A stretch of DNA of 64,000 nucleotides, from positions 2,372,164 through 2,436,163 of the forward strand of contig CM007320.1 in the NCBI GenBank assembly GCA_000333855.2, written 5' to 3'. Below are positions 19,892 through 30,681 of the stretch, piece after piece. Under the pieces are notes generated by a model, which saw only the letters and a program-made list of their open reading frames with translations, was not told where the DNA came from and did not search any database. The position numbers and the translations under genes were made by a program. Every line of letters starts with the position of its first letter. Within the stretch, counting starts at the first letter, position 1. The DNA comes from Endotrypanum monterogeii (taxonomy: Eukaryota > Euglenozoa > Kinetoplastea > Trypanosomatida > Trypanosomatidae).

Positions 19892-22011
19892 GAGGGAGGG
19901 AGGGAGGGGGCCGGATTTTTTTTTTTTTGCATGTCGTCTGTTGTTGAATATAGTAGTTGAGTCCCCCCCCCCCTTCCCTTGCTCCGTGTTTGTCAGCTCC
20001 TCTTTTTTTTTTTTGGTGCAGAAGCAGCGGTAGAGCACACACTGCAACAATACCGATTCCTTCAATTTATTTAGCTCCTTTCTCGATCTCTACGCATCCC
20101 TGTCCGGTAGGCCGCCTCAGCACTTCTACTGATCGCGAGCGTCACGTGATGCATTCCTCGGGGTAGGTCAGACTCTGATAGCAGTGAGCTGTTCATGGAA
20201 GAAAAGGGGGTGACGGGGAGGGGACGCCGCACGATGTACGCTTAGTTATGCTGATACTTATGATTTGGGTGATGAGGACGTGAGTGCCATTTGTAGGGTG
20301 TTTGAGCATAACAGCATCTATTGTGTAGCTGCTGATAACCACAGCCATGAATCATTGCGGCGTCCTTGCTTGTCTCGTAAGTGGGTGACCCCCCCTCCCC
20401 CCGGGGGTATTTTTTTTTCTTCGGCGCCGATCGTTGTCTAAACGCATACTTTTTTTTTGTTGTTGTTCTCCAGGGGTGGGGGTACTGGACTTACCCTGCG
20501 GCGTCCGGGTGTCTCCAATGATAAGCGAAAAAAAAAATCTGTGGACTAAGAAAAGTGAAAGGAAGCTACAATGAGACTGTTCGGAGGGCTTCCCTCTTGT
20601 GTGTAGACTTTCGTCTTGTTGCCGTTTCTTCTTCATTCACTTTCCCCGGGCTATCAAACACCGTGCTGCTTCGTTTTCATTTGTTCTCCATTTGACCCTC
20701 GTTTCTTTCTGCGGATGTATCTGCCTATATATATATATATATACATGTGTGTGTGTGTGTGTGTTCCTCTCTGTTCACCTCCTCAGTTTGACGAGAAGAC
20801 GCGACATAATTTTTAATTTTTAATTATTTCTACACTATCACACGCGTGGGCACATGAGGAGATGCGTGTGGTGTCGACTGACCCCAAATGGGAAGTGACC
20901 AAGCACACATCTACTGACGGCTGCGTGCAAGGCACACACATACACACATCGTAACACGCGACAATAGGACAGATGGGTGAACAGGGAGGTGGTTGTATAA
21001 AGACACGTTTGGAGAGAAAGTATTATGCTACCTCTACTCCCCCCCCAAAAAAAAAAAAATAAAGGGGCAGAGGTAATGAGTATACGTGTGGGTGTAGTTT
21101 CGTACCACCCAAATCTTCAAGTTCCTTTTCAAAACACAAAAAATACTAAAAACACACAGCGAGGGAGATTTCTGTGTGTAGGGCTCGTGTTGCGCGCACG
21201 TTAGCGTGCACAGCCGTCTTGTTGGAGGGAGCTAGTGGATGTTTGCTTGCGTGTTTGATCGCGAGAGGCTATGGTCTTGTTGGCCTTTCTTACCTGAGGG
21301 TTGGTGCGAGATATTGAGAAGCTCTAAAGCAACCGGCGTACAGAAGATGGGCGCTCGTAGCGGACAATGAAAACAAATTTCCGTTTTTGTTCTATGTTTG
21401 CACCCCTCTTTTTTTTTATATATTTTCTCCCCGATTCGCAGCGGAAGTGAATGGATTTGCAGTACTCAGGCTTTTCATTTGAAGGATTAACTCATTCTTT
21501 TTTCTACTCCTCTAGACTGGTACGCTGCGGCTCTGCCTTTTGTGCTATTGGCTGGTGTGGCACGTGCTTCATCCCCCTGGATTGTGCTCCTTGCATGGTT
21601 AAGCCTGAGAACAAAAAATGATGAGGCTTTTTGACGTATCTGCTACAAAGACACACGCTTGGCGTCTGTGTCAGTGTATGGATAAATGAATGTGGGACTG
21701 TATCCTTTTTTTTTCTTTTTTACAATTCTGAACCTGTTTCTCATCCTCCTCCTCCTTTTGGCCAATACGGCGGACACACTCAAACCCAATTCCGACTTCT
21801 TTCCTTTCCATGGTGTGTGCTGATACACAGGTTCATTGTTGCCTTCAGCAACTCCGCCCTCTCCCCTCTTATCTGCGTTCTCTCTCGTGGTCGTTGTTAC
21901 GTCGAAATAAATATCTACTGCTTACGTACGCAGATGCGATAGCAGCAGGTGACTTCAGGAGTAGCACCGAGGATAAGAAAGTTCGGGTACAGGGGCAGGC
22001 GGAGTCCGCGC

Positions 22012-22012
<1 letters not shown>

Positions 22013-22085
<73 letters not shown>
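22013..22085. repeat. compound (CA)n(TA)n microsatellite
   Basis: About 58 bp of CA followed by about 14 bp of TA, some 200 bp upstream of the small membrane protein gene. Confidence 0.92.
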
Positions 22086-22291
22086 GTGACCGGGGCCAGT
22101 GAAACACAGCAAGTCAAGTTTCTTTTCTTCCCCACTACTTCTTGCACCCTGCAATCCACTCTCGTCAATCCTCCCTTCCCCAGGCTGGGGCACCGCTCGT
22201 CTCTGGAAAAAAAAATCTCTGGATTTCCGCTGTCTGTCTGATTGCTAATCTGTTTATCATCGCCATATTTTCTGGCGCTCATTTTTCAAGG

Positions 22292-22897
22292 ATGTCCAGT
22301 AGCGGCGGGGGCGACGGATTCGGTTCTTCCTCCGCTGTCAATGTGAGGGCAGCTCGGGATGCAACCGACGACGTCCAGGAGCGCTTCAGTGCTGCACGCA
22401 AAAATCCAGAAAAGGAGCTTGGTATTCCACTGGACGAGCTGGAGAGGCGGCAGCGCAAGGCTTGTGAGCAGCGACAGTTTGTGAGTGATGCCTCAAGCAG
22501 AAAGTTCGACGTGAAAAGCTCGGCACGAGCCCAGCAGATCATGAATCAAGGCATTGATACGTATCAGCGAGAAAAGCGGAAGAAAGATCTAAAAAGCAGT
22601 TTGTCCATATTGAGAAAAATGCAGGTGGTGTTGTGCGTCCTCAGTGCTGGCTTCTTCGGCTGGCTGGCGACGACGTACCTCCTTCCGCAGTACCGTGCGG
22701 TACAGGATCGTAATCGTCGGATGCAGCTGCGGTACGAGCGTGCGCAGCGCAGTCTCGAGGGAATCCGTGAGAGCGGTACGGCTGCTACAGCAGACAAAAG
22801 CTCTGAGGGGGCAACGATGCCGCCAGTTGGTCCAGTGGTCCGAATTTTTCGCGTTGGGGACGGAAGTGAATGTGATGTGACGCGCTCTATTCAGTGA
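22292..22897 (+). CDS. small single-span membrane protein, function unknown
   Basis: 201 residues from ATG 22292, which follows tttttcaagg, a good AG acceptor context. An in-frame extension upstream to 22142 exists but is hydrophobic in a way that looks like chance UTR translation. The N-terminal ~105 residues are charged and helical (DELERRQRKACEQRQF, then YQREKRKKDLKSS). One transmembrane helix lies at about residues 111-132 (VVLCVLSAGFFGWLATTYLL). It is followed by a charged coiled-coil-like stretch (DRNRRMQLRYERAQRSLEG) and a short tail. No signal peptide is seen. I do not recognise the family; a mitochondrial or ER membrane protein is possible. Confidence 0.75.
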   Translation: MSSSGGGDGFGSSSAVNVRAARDATDDVQERFSAARKNPEKELGIPLDELERRQRKACEQRQFVSDASSRKFDVKSSARAQQIMNQGIDTYQREKRKKDLKSSLSILRKMQVVLCVLSAGFFGWLATTYLLPQYRAVQDRNRRMQLRYERAQRSLEGIRESGTAATADKSSEGATMPPVGPVVRIFRVGDGSECDVTRSIQ

Positions 22898-23091
22898 AAA
22901 AAAACAAGAAGAGGCTTTCTTTTTTGCACATCTCAACGTCTCTCTCTCTCTCTCTGTGTCTGTGTCTGTGTGTGTGTGTGCTGCTTCACAGAACTTTTTT
23001 CCTTCCTGTTATCACGATCTCCCTCGCTTGTCATGATTGCGACTCGAGGTGGGTCATCCAAATGCCATACATCAACGGCTAACTATATACG

Positions 23092-23136
<45 letters not shown>

Positions 23137-24265
23137 GAAGCCATAAGAGGCGAGTACGCTTCTACTGCAGTGGGACGTTCTGCATAGATTCGACAGCATA
23201 GTGCATCACGCACGTGCCGCAGCGTGGCCACCGTACACACCCAGATACTCGCTTCTTGACCGAAGAGTTTTTTGGAAGTACTCGTGTTCTGTTTTGTTTT
23301 CCTGTGTCAGTGACAGGCGGCAAGTAGGAGGTGTGTGTGTGGGGGGAGCCGTCTGCTTCTCTTCCCTTTCTGTTGGTATAGTGGAACTGTACCGCTCTCT
23401 GCGTTGAAGTCTTCTGTGCCCTGACAACTTGCCCCTCCGATCTGTTTTTTTTCCGATATTATTATGAGCATGACTGATTGACTTTTTCTCGGCCCACCGC
23501 TGCACTGGCTGCCTCCTCCTATATCACTACGTGTACAATGACCCACGTGACTGCTCTGTGCTGCTTTTCTATACTGTCGGGTGCTCTTTGCACAAACGGA
23601 CAGGGGATTTCTAGCGAAGTGTGTGGCATCATCTCCCGTCGTTGATGCAGATTCTTGCCCTCCTCCTTTCTCAAAAACAAAAACAAAAAAACCCAATACG
23701 CTTCTCAGGCGCCTACTCACCTCTCTCGCTCCTCTTATTTAAAATATCTTTTTCTTTTCGTAAGAGGCGAGGTCAGATTTCGCTCATCGAATCTTGTATC
23801 CTTTTGCTCTCTCTCTTTCTCTGCCACACCCCGTGCATATTTATCATTACAATTTTTTTTTTTTTCTGGCGTAGGCTTGTGCGTACGCGGGTCATTACCT
23901 CGCTGCATAACCCCCCCCCCCCCACCAGAGCACAGACACACACACAGTCATCGTGGGCAGGTGGTAAAATAGTTGAAAGCAAACAGAAAGCAACGCTATT
24001 TTTTTTTTTAAACGAAAGTGAAGAAAAAAAGGTATTAAAAGAGAATCTCACCAGACTACACCGCACCACACACACATACATACGCTCTCTCTCTTTTGTG
24101 TCAAGGGCAGTGTAGTAGTTGTCGCCGTTGTGTGCTCGCTTTAGCTATATATATTATTCCACTTTTTCCCCCGTATTTACCCTCACTAGCCCTGTTCGGT
24201 CGTTGTCGCTTCGTTTCTTATAAAAAAGAAGTTTATTTTCCCTTGTCGACTCAACGGTGTTAATC
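22898..24265. other. spacer, no gene seen
   Basis: About 1.4 kb with a (CT)/(GT) tract (22938-22980), a (TA)n tract (23085-23137), an A-rich stretch (23672-23692), poly-T (23851-23865), a C-run (23910-23923) and poly-T (24000-24009). A pyrimidine run near 24158-24172 followed by AG dinucleotides at 24188 and 24229 may supply the LPG3 splice site. Confidence 0.75.
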
Positions 24266-26584
24266 ATGATGGATAACAGATTTCTCCGCGTGGCGCTGGT
24301 GACGCTGTTGCTGCTCAGCTCAGCGACAGTGTTGGCTGACGATGACCGCGGTAGCCCCATTGCATTCCAAGCAGAGGTGTCTAAGATGCTTGATATACTC
24401 GTTAACTCTCTTTACACCAACCGCGCCGTTTTCTTGCGTGAGCTGATCTCGAACGGAAGCGATGCACTCGACAAGATACGTGTACTTTATCTCACCTCTC
24501 CCAAGGAGCCACTCACGAAGGATGGTGAGGTCCCGACGATGGACCTCCGCATCTCCTTCGACAAGGAGAAGAGGGAGCTCATTCTGCGTGACGGCGGCGT
24601 GGGTATGACGAAGGAGGAGCTTGCGAAGCATCTGGGGTCTCTCGGTACATCTGGCACCAAGCACTTCCTCGAGAAGCTGCAGGAAAACAACGGCGCTCTC
24701 GGTGGCGATCAGAACAATCTCATTGGTCAGTTCGGCGTCGGATTTTATTCCGTCTTCCTTGTCGGTGACCGTGTGCGTGTTGCGTCCAAGAGTGACGACG
24801 ACGGTGAGCAGTATGTCTGGGAGTCCAAGGGAGATGGCCAGTACTTCTTGTACCCAGACCCGCGCGGTAACACGCTCGGCCGGGGAACGGAGATTAGCAT
24901 AGAGCTGAAGCCTGACGCGGAGCAGTTCATGTCCGCTGAAACTATCAAGAAAACGATACACCAGTATAGCGAGTTCATCAACTTTCCCATTTACGTCCAG
25001 GAGGAGGTTGAGGTGAAGAGTACCGCGGCAGCTCCGGCGGCGGATGAGGCGGAGGGTGTCCTCGATGAGAATACGGTGGAGGACGACAAGGACAAGGCCG
25101 TCAAGGAACCCGAGGTCAAGACAGAGATGCGCTGGACCCTGATCAATGAGAACCGTCCGATCTGGACCCGTCCTATCGGCAACGTAACAGAGGAGGAGTA
25201 CAACAAATTCTACAAAGCCTTCTCCAATGATTACCGAGACCCCTTATATTTCAACCACTTCAAGGTGGAAGGTGAGGTAGAGTTTGACTCCATCCTTTTT
25301 GTGCCCGCCACTGTCGATCCAGCGGCTTTCTCTGACGACAACTCTGTGCCGAACACAAACATCAAGCTTTACGTACGTCGTGTCTTCATCACAGACGAGT
25401 TCCGTGACTTGTTACCTCGGTATTTGAATTTTGTGAAGGGTATTGTGGACAGTAACGACTTGCCGCTGAATGTGTCGCGTGAGGTCCTCCAGGAAAGTCG
25501 CATCCTGCGCGTGATCAAGAAGAAGCTGGTGCGGAAGGCGCTGAACATGTTCGCCGACATCGCAGCGCAGGACGAGGCCATCGCCAAGGAGAAACAGGTG
25601 GAGAAACCCTCACCGTCTGGTCACACGCATCTTAAGAACCCAACCTACACGAAGTTCTGGGAGATGTATGGCAAGCATATACGCCTTGGCGTATTGCTCG
25701 ACAGCAACAACCGCAATCGTCTCACCAAGCTGTGCCGCTACAAGTCCAGTAAGAGCGAGGAGGAGTACATCAGCTTCAGCACGTACGTGGACCGGATGAA
25801 GACAGGACAGAAGGGTATCTATTACCTCTCTGGCGATTCCGTGGAGCGCATCAAGAAGTCTCCAATGTTGGAAGATGCCATCAACCACGATGTGGAAGTG
25901 ATCTTCATGACAGATGCGATTGACGAGTATGTTGTGTCGCAGATCACCGATTTCTCCGGCAAGAAGCTCATCAACCTCGCAAAGGAAGGGGTTCAGTTTG
26001 ATGAGGAAGACGCGCGGCAGCGAGTGGTGGACAAAAAACGAAAGGAGAAGTACGACTCCTTCCTTAATCATCTGCGCACACTTTTCGGGCACTGGGAAGT
26101 CCGCAAAGTTGTCTTGACGAAGCGAATGACGAATGAGGCATTTATTGTGTCCTCTGCCGAGAATCAGATCACGGCGCGCCTGGCCAACATCATGCGCGGT
26201 CAGTCTATGGGCCTCGCAGATGATCACACGAATGCCGAGCGTGTGTTGGAAGTGAATTATCGCCATCCGCTCGTGGATGAGATGTTCAAGCGTTTCACCG
26301 TGGACGAGGGGGACACTGTGGCCAAGGACATCGCGTGGGTGCTGTACGATACGGCAAATCTGCAGGCCGAGTTCCCGGTGTCAGATGTGGCGGCTTACTC
26401 GAAGCGTGTTAGCCGCCTGCTTCGCAGCAGCGTTGACCTCAACGCAGACGATTCCTTGCTGCCGCCGGACGACGCTGAGTACATTGTTTCCAATGAAGAG
26501 ACAGCAGAAGAGGAGGTGGAGGAGAAGCCAAAAGACCCAGAGGCTGACGGGGAGGCTAGCAACGGGGATGAGGGCGATCTGTAG
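24266..26584 (+). CDS. endoplasmic reticulum HSP90 (GRP94), lipophosphoglycan biosynthesis protein LPG3
   Basis: 772 residues from ATG 24266 (a second Met follows directly). The N-terminus has a signal peptide (basic start, then LRVALVTLLLLSSATVLA). The GHKL ATPase domain follows: RELISNGSDALDKIR, DGGVGMTKEEL, and GQFGVGFYSVFLVGD at about residue 155. A charged linker with EGVLDENTVEDDKDK leads to the middle domain (NVSREVLQESRILRVIKKKL, with the conserved catalytic-loop Arg). The dimerisation domain has MERMM-type replaced sequence (RLANIMRGQS). The acidic tail ends GDL. GRP94 is the ER-lumen HSP90; in Leishmania it is known to be needed for making lipophosphoglycan and related glycoconjugates while dispensable for growth in culture. 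The last four residues, EGDL, resemble but do not match the KDEL/MDDL-type retention signal. No cytosolic MEEVD tail is present. Confidence 0.97.
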   Translation: MMDNRFLRVALVTLLLLSSATVLADDDRGSPIAFQAEVSKMLDILVNSLYTNRAVFLRELISNGSDALDKIRVLYLTSPKEPLTKDGEVPTMDLRISFDKEKRELILRDGGVGMTKEELAKHLGSLGTSGTKHFLEKLQENNGALGGDQNNLIGQFGVGFYSVFLVGDRVRVASKSDDDGEQYVWESKGDGQYFLYPDPRGNTLGRGTEISIELKPDAEQFMSAETIKKTIHQYSEFINFPIYVQEEVEVKSTAAAPAADEAEGVLDENTVEDDKDKAVKEPEVKTEMRWTLINENRPIWTRPIGNVTEEEYNKFYKAFSNDYRDPLYFNHFKVEGEVEFDSILFVPATVDPAAFSDDNSVPNTNIKLYVRRVFITDEFRDLLPRYLNFVKGIVDSNDLPLNVSREVLQESRILRVIKKKLVRKALNMFADIAAQDEAIAKEKQVEKPSPSGHTHLKNPTYTKFWEMYGKHIRLGVLLDSNNRNRLTKLCRYKSSKSEEEYISFSTYVDRMKTGQKGIYYLSGDSVERIKKSPMLEDAINHDVEVIFMTDAIDEYVVSQITDFSGKKLINLAKEGVQFDEEDARQRVVDKKRKEKYDSFLNHLRTLFGHWEVRKVVLTKRMTNEAFIVSSAENQITARLANIMRGQSMGLADDHTNAERVLEVNYRHPLVDEMFKRFTVDEGDTVAKDIAWVLYDTANLQAEFPVSDVAAYSKRVSRLLRSSVDLNADDSLLPPDDAEYIVSNEETAEEEVEEKPKDPEADGEASNGDEGDL

Positions 26585-28506
26585 GCGGGGTAATGCATAC
26601 GACACTGCTCCTCTCTGACACTTCGTCCCCTTTTTCCTTCCCTCGTCCTTTGGCTACAATACTATCGTCATCCTCGGTTTTGTGTCGCTCCGTCTTTTTT
26701 TTCCCCCCCAGAGTGAACTCTCGTCATTTCTTTTGTTTCGGTGCATCTCACGACACGGCGAGTCATGTATCAGACGACAGTGTCACCTCCCTCCCTCTTT
26801 CCCTCCCTTTTTTTTTTTATAGTTTCTGTTTGGTATTTCTCGGTTCACTGCAATAACAGAGGGAGACAACATTTGAACGTTTTGTTTTTTATTAACTGAA
26901 AAAAAAAAAAGAGTGAGGAGTAGGAGTTAAAAAGAAAAAGGAACAAACAACAACAATATACCGGACAAATACTATTATTGGGCTTTTACATACAAAAAAT
27001 ACACTTGTTTTTTCCTTCCTTCCCCATCTCGTCGTTTCTTTTTTTGTTCTAGTCCTCCCTTTTTTGTTCACAAGTATTTGATTTTTTTTTTCGCAGCTCT
27101 TTTTTTTTTCCATTTCGGGTGTCGTTCCCCGTTGAAACTCTATTATTCTTAAAGAGGAAATGCGTTGACTGCCGGCGGGGTCGAAAGGAGTACTGACGTC
27201 CTCGACGTTTGCGCCTTCCTCGTCGTCCCCTCTTTGCACCGTCCTGCCGTTCTCTTATTCCTGTGTTCTCGTTTCTCCCGGTAGGCTTAGTTATGAGTCC
27301 CTGTTTTTTTAATTTATTGGGTGGGTGACTTCCTTTCCTTTCGTTTTCTGTTGCCCACTTTCGTCACTCCGCCACTCGACCTTGTGTGTGTGGGTCTGCA
27401 GGCATCTATCTTGTCCGCTTCACTGTTCAAGGAAAAAAAAAAGAAGTGGAGAAAAAAAGGACTATGCGACTGCTGCATCTTTTAATTCTTCGGGTTTGTG
27501 TTGGCCACACGGCTCGGAAATACCGGGTGGGGTCGTATGTGACGCAGAGGTGTGGCAGGACTTATGAAAGACGTTAGCCGGGGAGGTGAACGTGGTGTTC
27601 GTGGGCAGTAGGGGGGAGAGGGGGGCGGGCACTGAGCTCAATAGGCCAATGCTTGAGGGAGGGTGTCGACTCTGTTTCGCTCCTTTACGTGCCTCGGGTG
27701 GACTTTGCTGCTTCTCTCGCCCCCTCCCCTCCCCCCCCTCTCCCCCATCTCCCGTATCTGTCACCAGACCAGAATGCAGAGGCATGTGCAGGGGTGAGGG
27801 TGAAAAAAAACGCGGGGATTTTTTTTTTTCGATACCACAAGGCTTTCACAACATCTAAACAACGGCGAAGCTGAAATAGGAAAATCGAACGCTCAAGGAT
27901 ACCAAAAAAAAAATGTACATGCACTCACACTTGCATTCTCTGCCGACCTTGTTGTGCACAGCATGTGTGCTCTCATCGTATTCTCCATGCGGATACGCAC
28001 GCACGCGCACCTGTACGGTAACAGAAAGGCTTCTGTGCACAAGCAGGAACTCGGTGGAGAGCAGTGATTCCCTCAAATGATGTGAGGTAGTGCATGTTCA
28101 CATAACAGGGCTCTCCTCCACTTCCCTTCCCCCTCCTCCGGGGGTGGTGGTGAACTGCCTGTCGTATCCTTTGAATGGGTGCTATGAACATTCTAGAGGT
28201 TAGACTCCGTCACACCTCTTCTAAGATCTTGTCCAACAGAGTAAGTGTGTGGAGGGCTTAGCACCACGCGCTGCTTCATCACTTATCGTTATTCCCCCCC
28301 CCCCCTCCGTCATCATCTATGCACACATAAAAAAAATATTTCACACCGTGACCCACTTCACTTTTGGTTGTATTCCGTGGTCTCCTACTTCACATGGGTG
28401 GAGAGCTCATCAGCACGTTGACGCCGATCGAGTGCGAATCATCTCGTCAGAGAGTGGGTGGTCAGGTTTTTTTTTTTCCTAGTGACCCGTACTCACAGGC
28501 ACACAT

Positions 28507-28549
<43 letters not shown>

Positions 28550-28602
28550 ATATCTATGCACACCTGAGTTGGTCGCTTCCCAGTCAAGCCCGTTCGCAAT
28601 CA
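26585..28602. other. spacer, no gene seen
   Basis: About 2 kb. It includes several T-runs (26695-26703, 26809-26818, 27079-27089, 27100-27109), A-runs (26899-26910, 27433-27442), G-rich sequence around 27609-27630 (runs of five to six G), C-runs (27721-27745, 28294-28306), and a compound (CA)n(TA)n tract (28503-28551) just before MPP10. Part of 27900-28250 is GC-balanced and non-repetitive and could hide a SIDER-type retroposon remnant, but I see no decisive signature. Confidence 0.65.
28503..28551. repeat. compound (CA)n(TA)n microsatellite
   Basis: About 22 bp of CA then 26 bp of TA, ending about 50 bp upstream of the MPP10 start codon. Confidence 0.9.
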
Positions 28603-30681
28603 ATGTCCTCTCTTAGTGCTTCTACTACTATGTCTGGCAAGGCGGTGAATGCACCAAGGCTTGGCGGCCAGCTACGGTCGTCGGAGCGTGTACTGGATCA
28701 GCTCTCAAGTAGTCACATCGACCATATCTTTGCATCCCGTCGAAGCGGCGATGTCGTTTCGAGGGACTCTCTAGCCGCGCTGTACTCGCTCGCCGCAAAG
28801 CTTCACTCACCAGCTTTACGCTTCGCTTCGAGCGCTATCGAGACGCGCAAAGACCGCCACATCACAACAGAGCAGGTGTGGGGTCAGCTGAACATGCTCA
28901 TGCGGCCGGTGCTTCGGCAGCTGGAGAATAATGTCCGCCGTGCGGAGAAGCTCTACGGCGGAAGCTGCGGAGACACCTCAGCGAAGAAGCGGCAGCGATC
29001 TGGCCAGACCAAGGCGTCATCAATCAAAGATGATGGGGAGAGTAGCGCAGATGACCTTGACGGCGAGGCTAAGCAGAGGGACATCGTTTCTACCCGAACA
29101 TCGGAACTCGATGAGAGTGACTTGGATGAGGAGATCGAGGCTCTGCTAGCGAAGCAGGCAGCGAAGCGCAAGTCGCGGAAGGGGGCGAAGGAGGTTGGCG
29201 ACAACGGTGACGGGGATACGTGGCGCTACGCTTTCGGCAAAGGCGTGGCTGGCGAGGAGGAGGACGACGACGATGACTGGGACGGTGAGGACTCGGTCCA
29301 GGGCACGTCGCGCCGCCGCCGCCACCAGGAGGCTGCAGAGGAAGCTGAGGAGGGTTTCGTGGATTCAGGGGAGGAGGGGGACTCGGCGTTGCTTCAACGA
29401 CGCGCACAGGACCGAAACCGACAGGCCATGACAGACGCCGCGGATGAGGAGGACGGCGATGCCGCGGATGGCGCAGAGGCCGAGGACGAGCTGGTTGCTC
29501 TGCGCGAGCTGTATGGCGACGACTTCGAAGACGACGGACGCGGATTTCTCGAGGGAGACGAGGAAGACCCCGATTTGGAGGAAGACACCGAGCTGGACGA
29601 TCCCGCCAACGGGGAAATCGGCACTATGTACGACGAGCGGGACGGCATGTACTGTGGCAAGGGGGACATTCTCCACGACGAAGCAGGCGACTTCGAAGAG
29701 AATTACAATGACAACAGCGGCCGTGCTGGGTACAGTGACACTGAGGGCGAAGGTCACCCCTCTGCTACACTGCAGGGGGAAGAGGAGATGGATGAGGAGC
29801 TCCTCGCCGCCCTGGAAGACCCAAGCTTATCTGAACTGCAGAAGGAGCGGCTGCGTGAGAAGCATATGGTGCGCAAGTTGGAGGAGAAGCGACTGTTTTC
29901 TACCGATTGGAGTATGGTCGGGGAGACGGCTGCCAGTAAGCGCCCGCGCGACGCACTGCTGGGGGTGGACACCTTGGAGTTTGAGTACGGTATGAAGTCT
30001 ACCCCAGTCATCACGGAGGCGTTCACTGCCAAGCTCGAAGATCGCATCAGACAGCGCATCCAGGATGAGAATTACGACGATGTGAAGCGCAAGGCGATCC
30101 TGTCAACGGAGGCCGATATTGCCCACCCGAGGTTCGACCCTGCGCTGGATGCGCAGAAGTCAAAGATGTCCTTGATGGACCTTTACGAAAAGGATTTTCT
30201 GGAGAAGCAGCGGCTTGCTGAGGAAGCTGCAGGTGGCCCTGACGCCCCAAGCGCCGAACCTCTGACAGAGATCGAGAAGGACGAGCTGCGTGCGGTTCAG
30301 ATGTGGCGGCGCTTAGCTCAGCACCTTGACGCTCTGAGCAACTTCCATTACACACCAAAGCCTGTGCAGCAAGACCTCGAGGCACGCGTGCGCGCGGTGG
30401 AGAACCAGGCACCCGCCGTAGTGATGGAAAATGTCGGCAATTTTGCCACCACCCGTGAGAATGCATTGGCCCCACAAGACCTCTACCGCGGATCCTCTCA
30501 CCGTTTCGCCGATGTGGGCACTGATGAGCTGACGCCGAAGGAGCGCCACGCCCTGCGCCGCTCAAAGAAAGATGCCGGGCGAAAGGGCAAAGAGCGCAAG
30601 GAGGCTCGTGACACGCAGCGTGCGGATGCGCGAAAGCAACAGCAGCAGTCGACGGCCCAAGCGACTGGAGAGAAGAAGTAG
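28603..30681 (+). CDS. U3 small nucleolar ribonucleoprotein MPP10
   Basis: 692 residues. The N-terminal ~110 residues are helical. The centre is highly acidic with many Asp/Glu blocks, as in all MPP10 proteins. The conserved C-terminal part shows the family signature: KLEDRIRQRIQDENYDDVKRK, KMSLMDLYEKDFLEKQ (from about residue 521), LDALSNFHYTPKP (about 575), and VVMENVGNF. A Lys/Arg-rich end follows. MPP10 works in the nucleolus with IMP3 and IMP4 in the U3 snoRNP (SSU processome) that cleaves pre-rRNA to give 18S rRNA. The human family member is of similar length. Start at ATG 28603; Met10 (28630) is an alternative. Assignment rests on recognised C-terminal motifs and overall charge layout. 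Confidence 0.93.
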   Translation: MSSLSASTTMSGKAVNAPRLGGQLRSSERVLDQLSSSHIDHIFASRRSGDVVSRDSLAALYSLAAKLHSPALRFASSAIETRKDRHITTEQVWGQLNMLMRPVLRQLENNVRRAEKLYGGSCGDTSAKKRQRSGQTKASSIKDDGESSADDLDGEAKQRDIVSTRTSELDESDLDEEIEALLAKQAAKRKSRKGAKEVGDNGDGDTWRYAFGKGVAGEEEDDDDDWDGEDSVQGTSRRRRHQEAAEEAEEGFVDSGEEGDSALLQRRAQDRNRQAMTDAADEEDGDAADGAEAEDELVALRELYGDDFEDDGRGFLEGDEEDPDLEEDTELDDPANGEIGTMYDERDGMYCGKGDILHDEAGDFEENYNDNSGRAGYSDTEGEGHPSATLQGEEEMDEELLAALEDPSLSELQKERLREKHMVRKLEEKRLFSTDWSMVGETAASKRPRDALLGVDTLEFEYGMKSTPVITEAFTAKLEDRIRQRIQDENYDDVKRKAILSTEADIAHPRFDPALDAQKSKMSLMDLYEKDFLEKQRLAEEAAGGPDAPSAEPLTEIEKDELRAVQMWRRLAQHLDALSNFHYTPKPVQQDLEARVRAVENQAPAVVMENVGNFATTRENALAPQDLYRGSSHRFADVGTDELTPKERHALRRSKKDAGRKGKERKEARDTQRADARKQQQQSTAQATGEKK

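Larger units (their letters stand above)
19137..22291. other. longest spacer of the window (3.15 kb), no gene seen
   Basis: No reading frame here has a length or composition that suggests a gene. Contents: a 17-bp G-rich minisatellite (19479-19602), a C-run (about 19700-19714), CA repeat (19850-19888), poly-T and C-runs (19916-20015), poly-T near 20449-20458, a (TA)/(TG) tract (20729-20764), an A-run near 21047-21059, poly-T at 21410-21418, and a CA then TA tract (22013-22085). It may be a long 3' UTR, may hold a non-coding RNA, or may be the remains of a lost gene. Confidence 0.7.

Noticed and set aside
27900..28250. Possible SIDER-type retroposon remnant
   Set aside because: Non-repetitive and GC-balanced, but I could not identify a SIDER signature or a terminal A-tract and cannot run a profile search.
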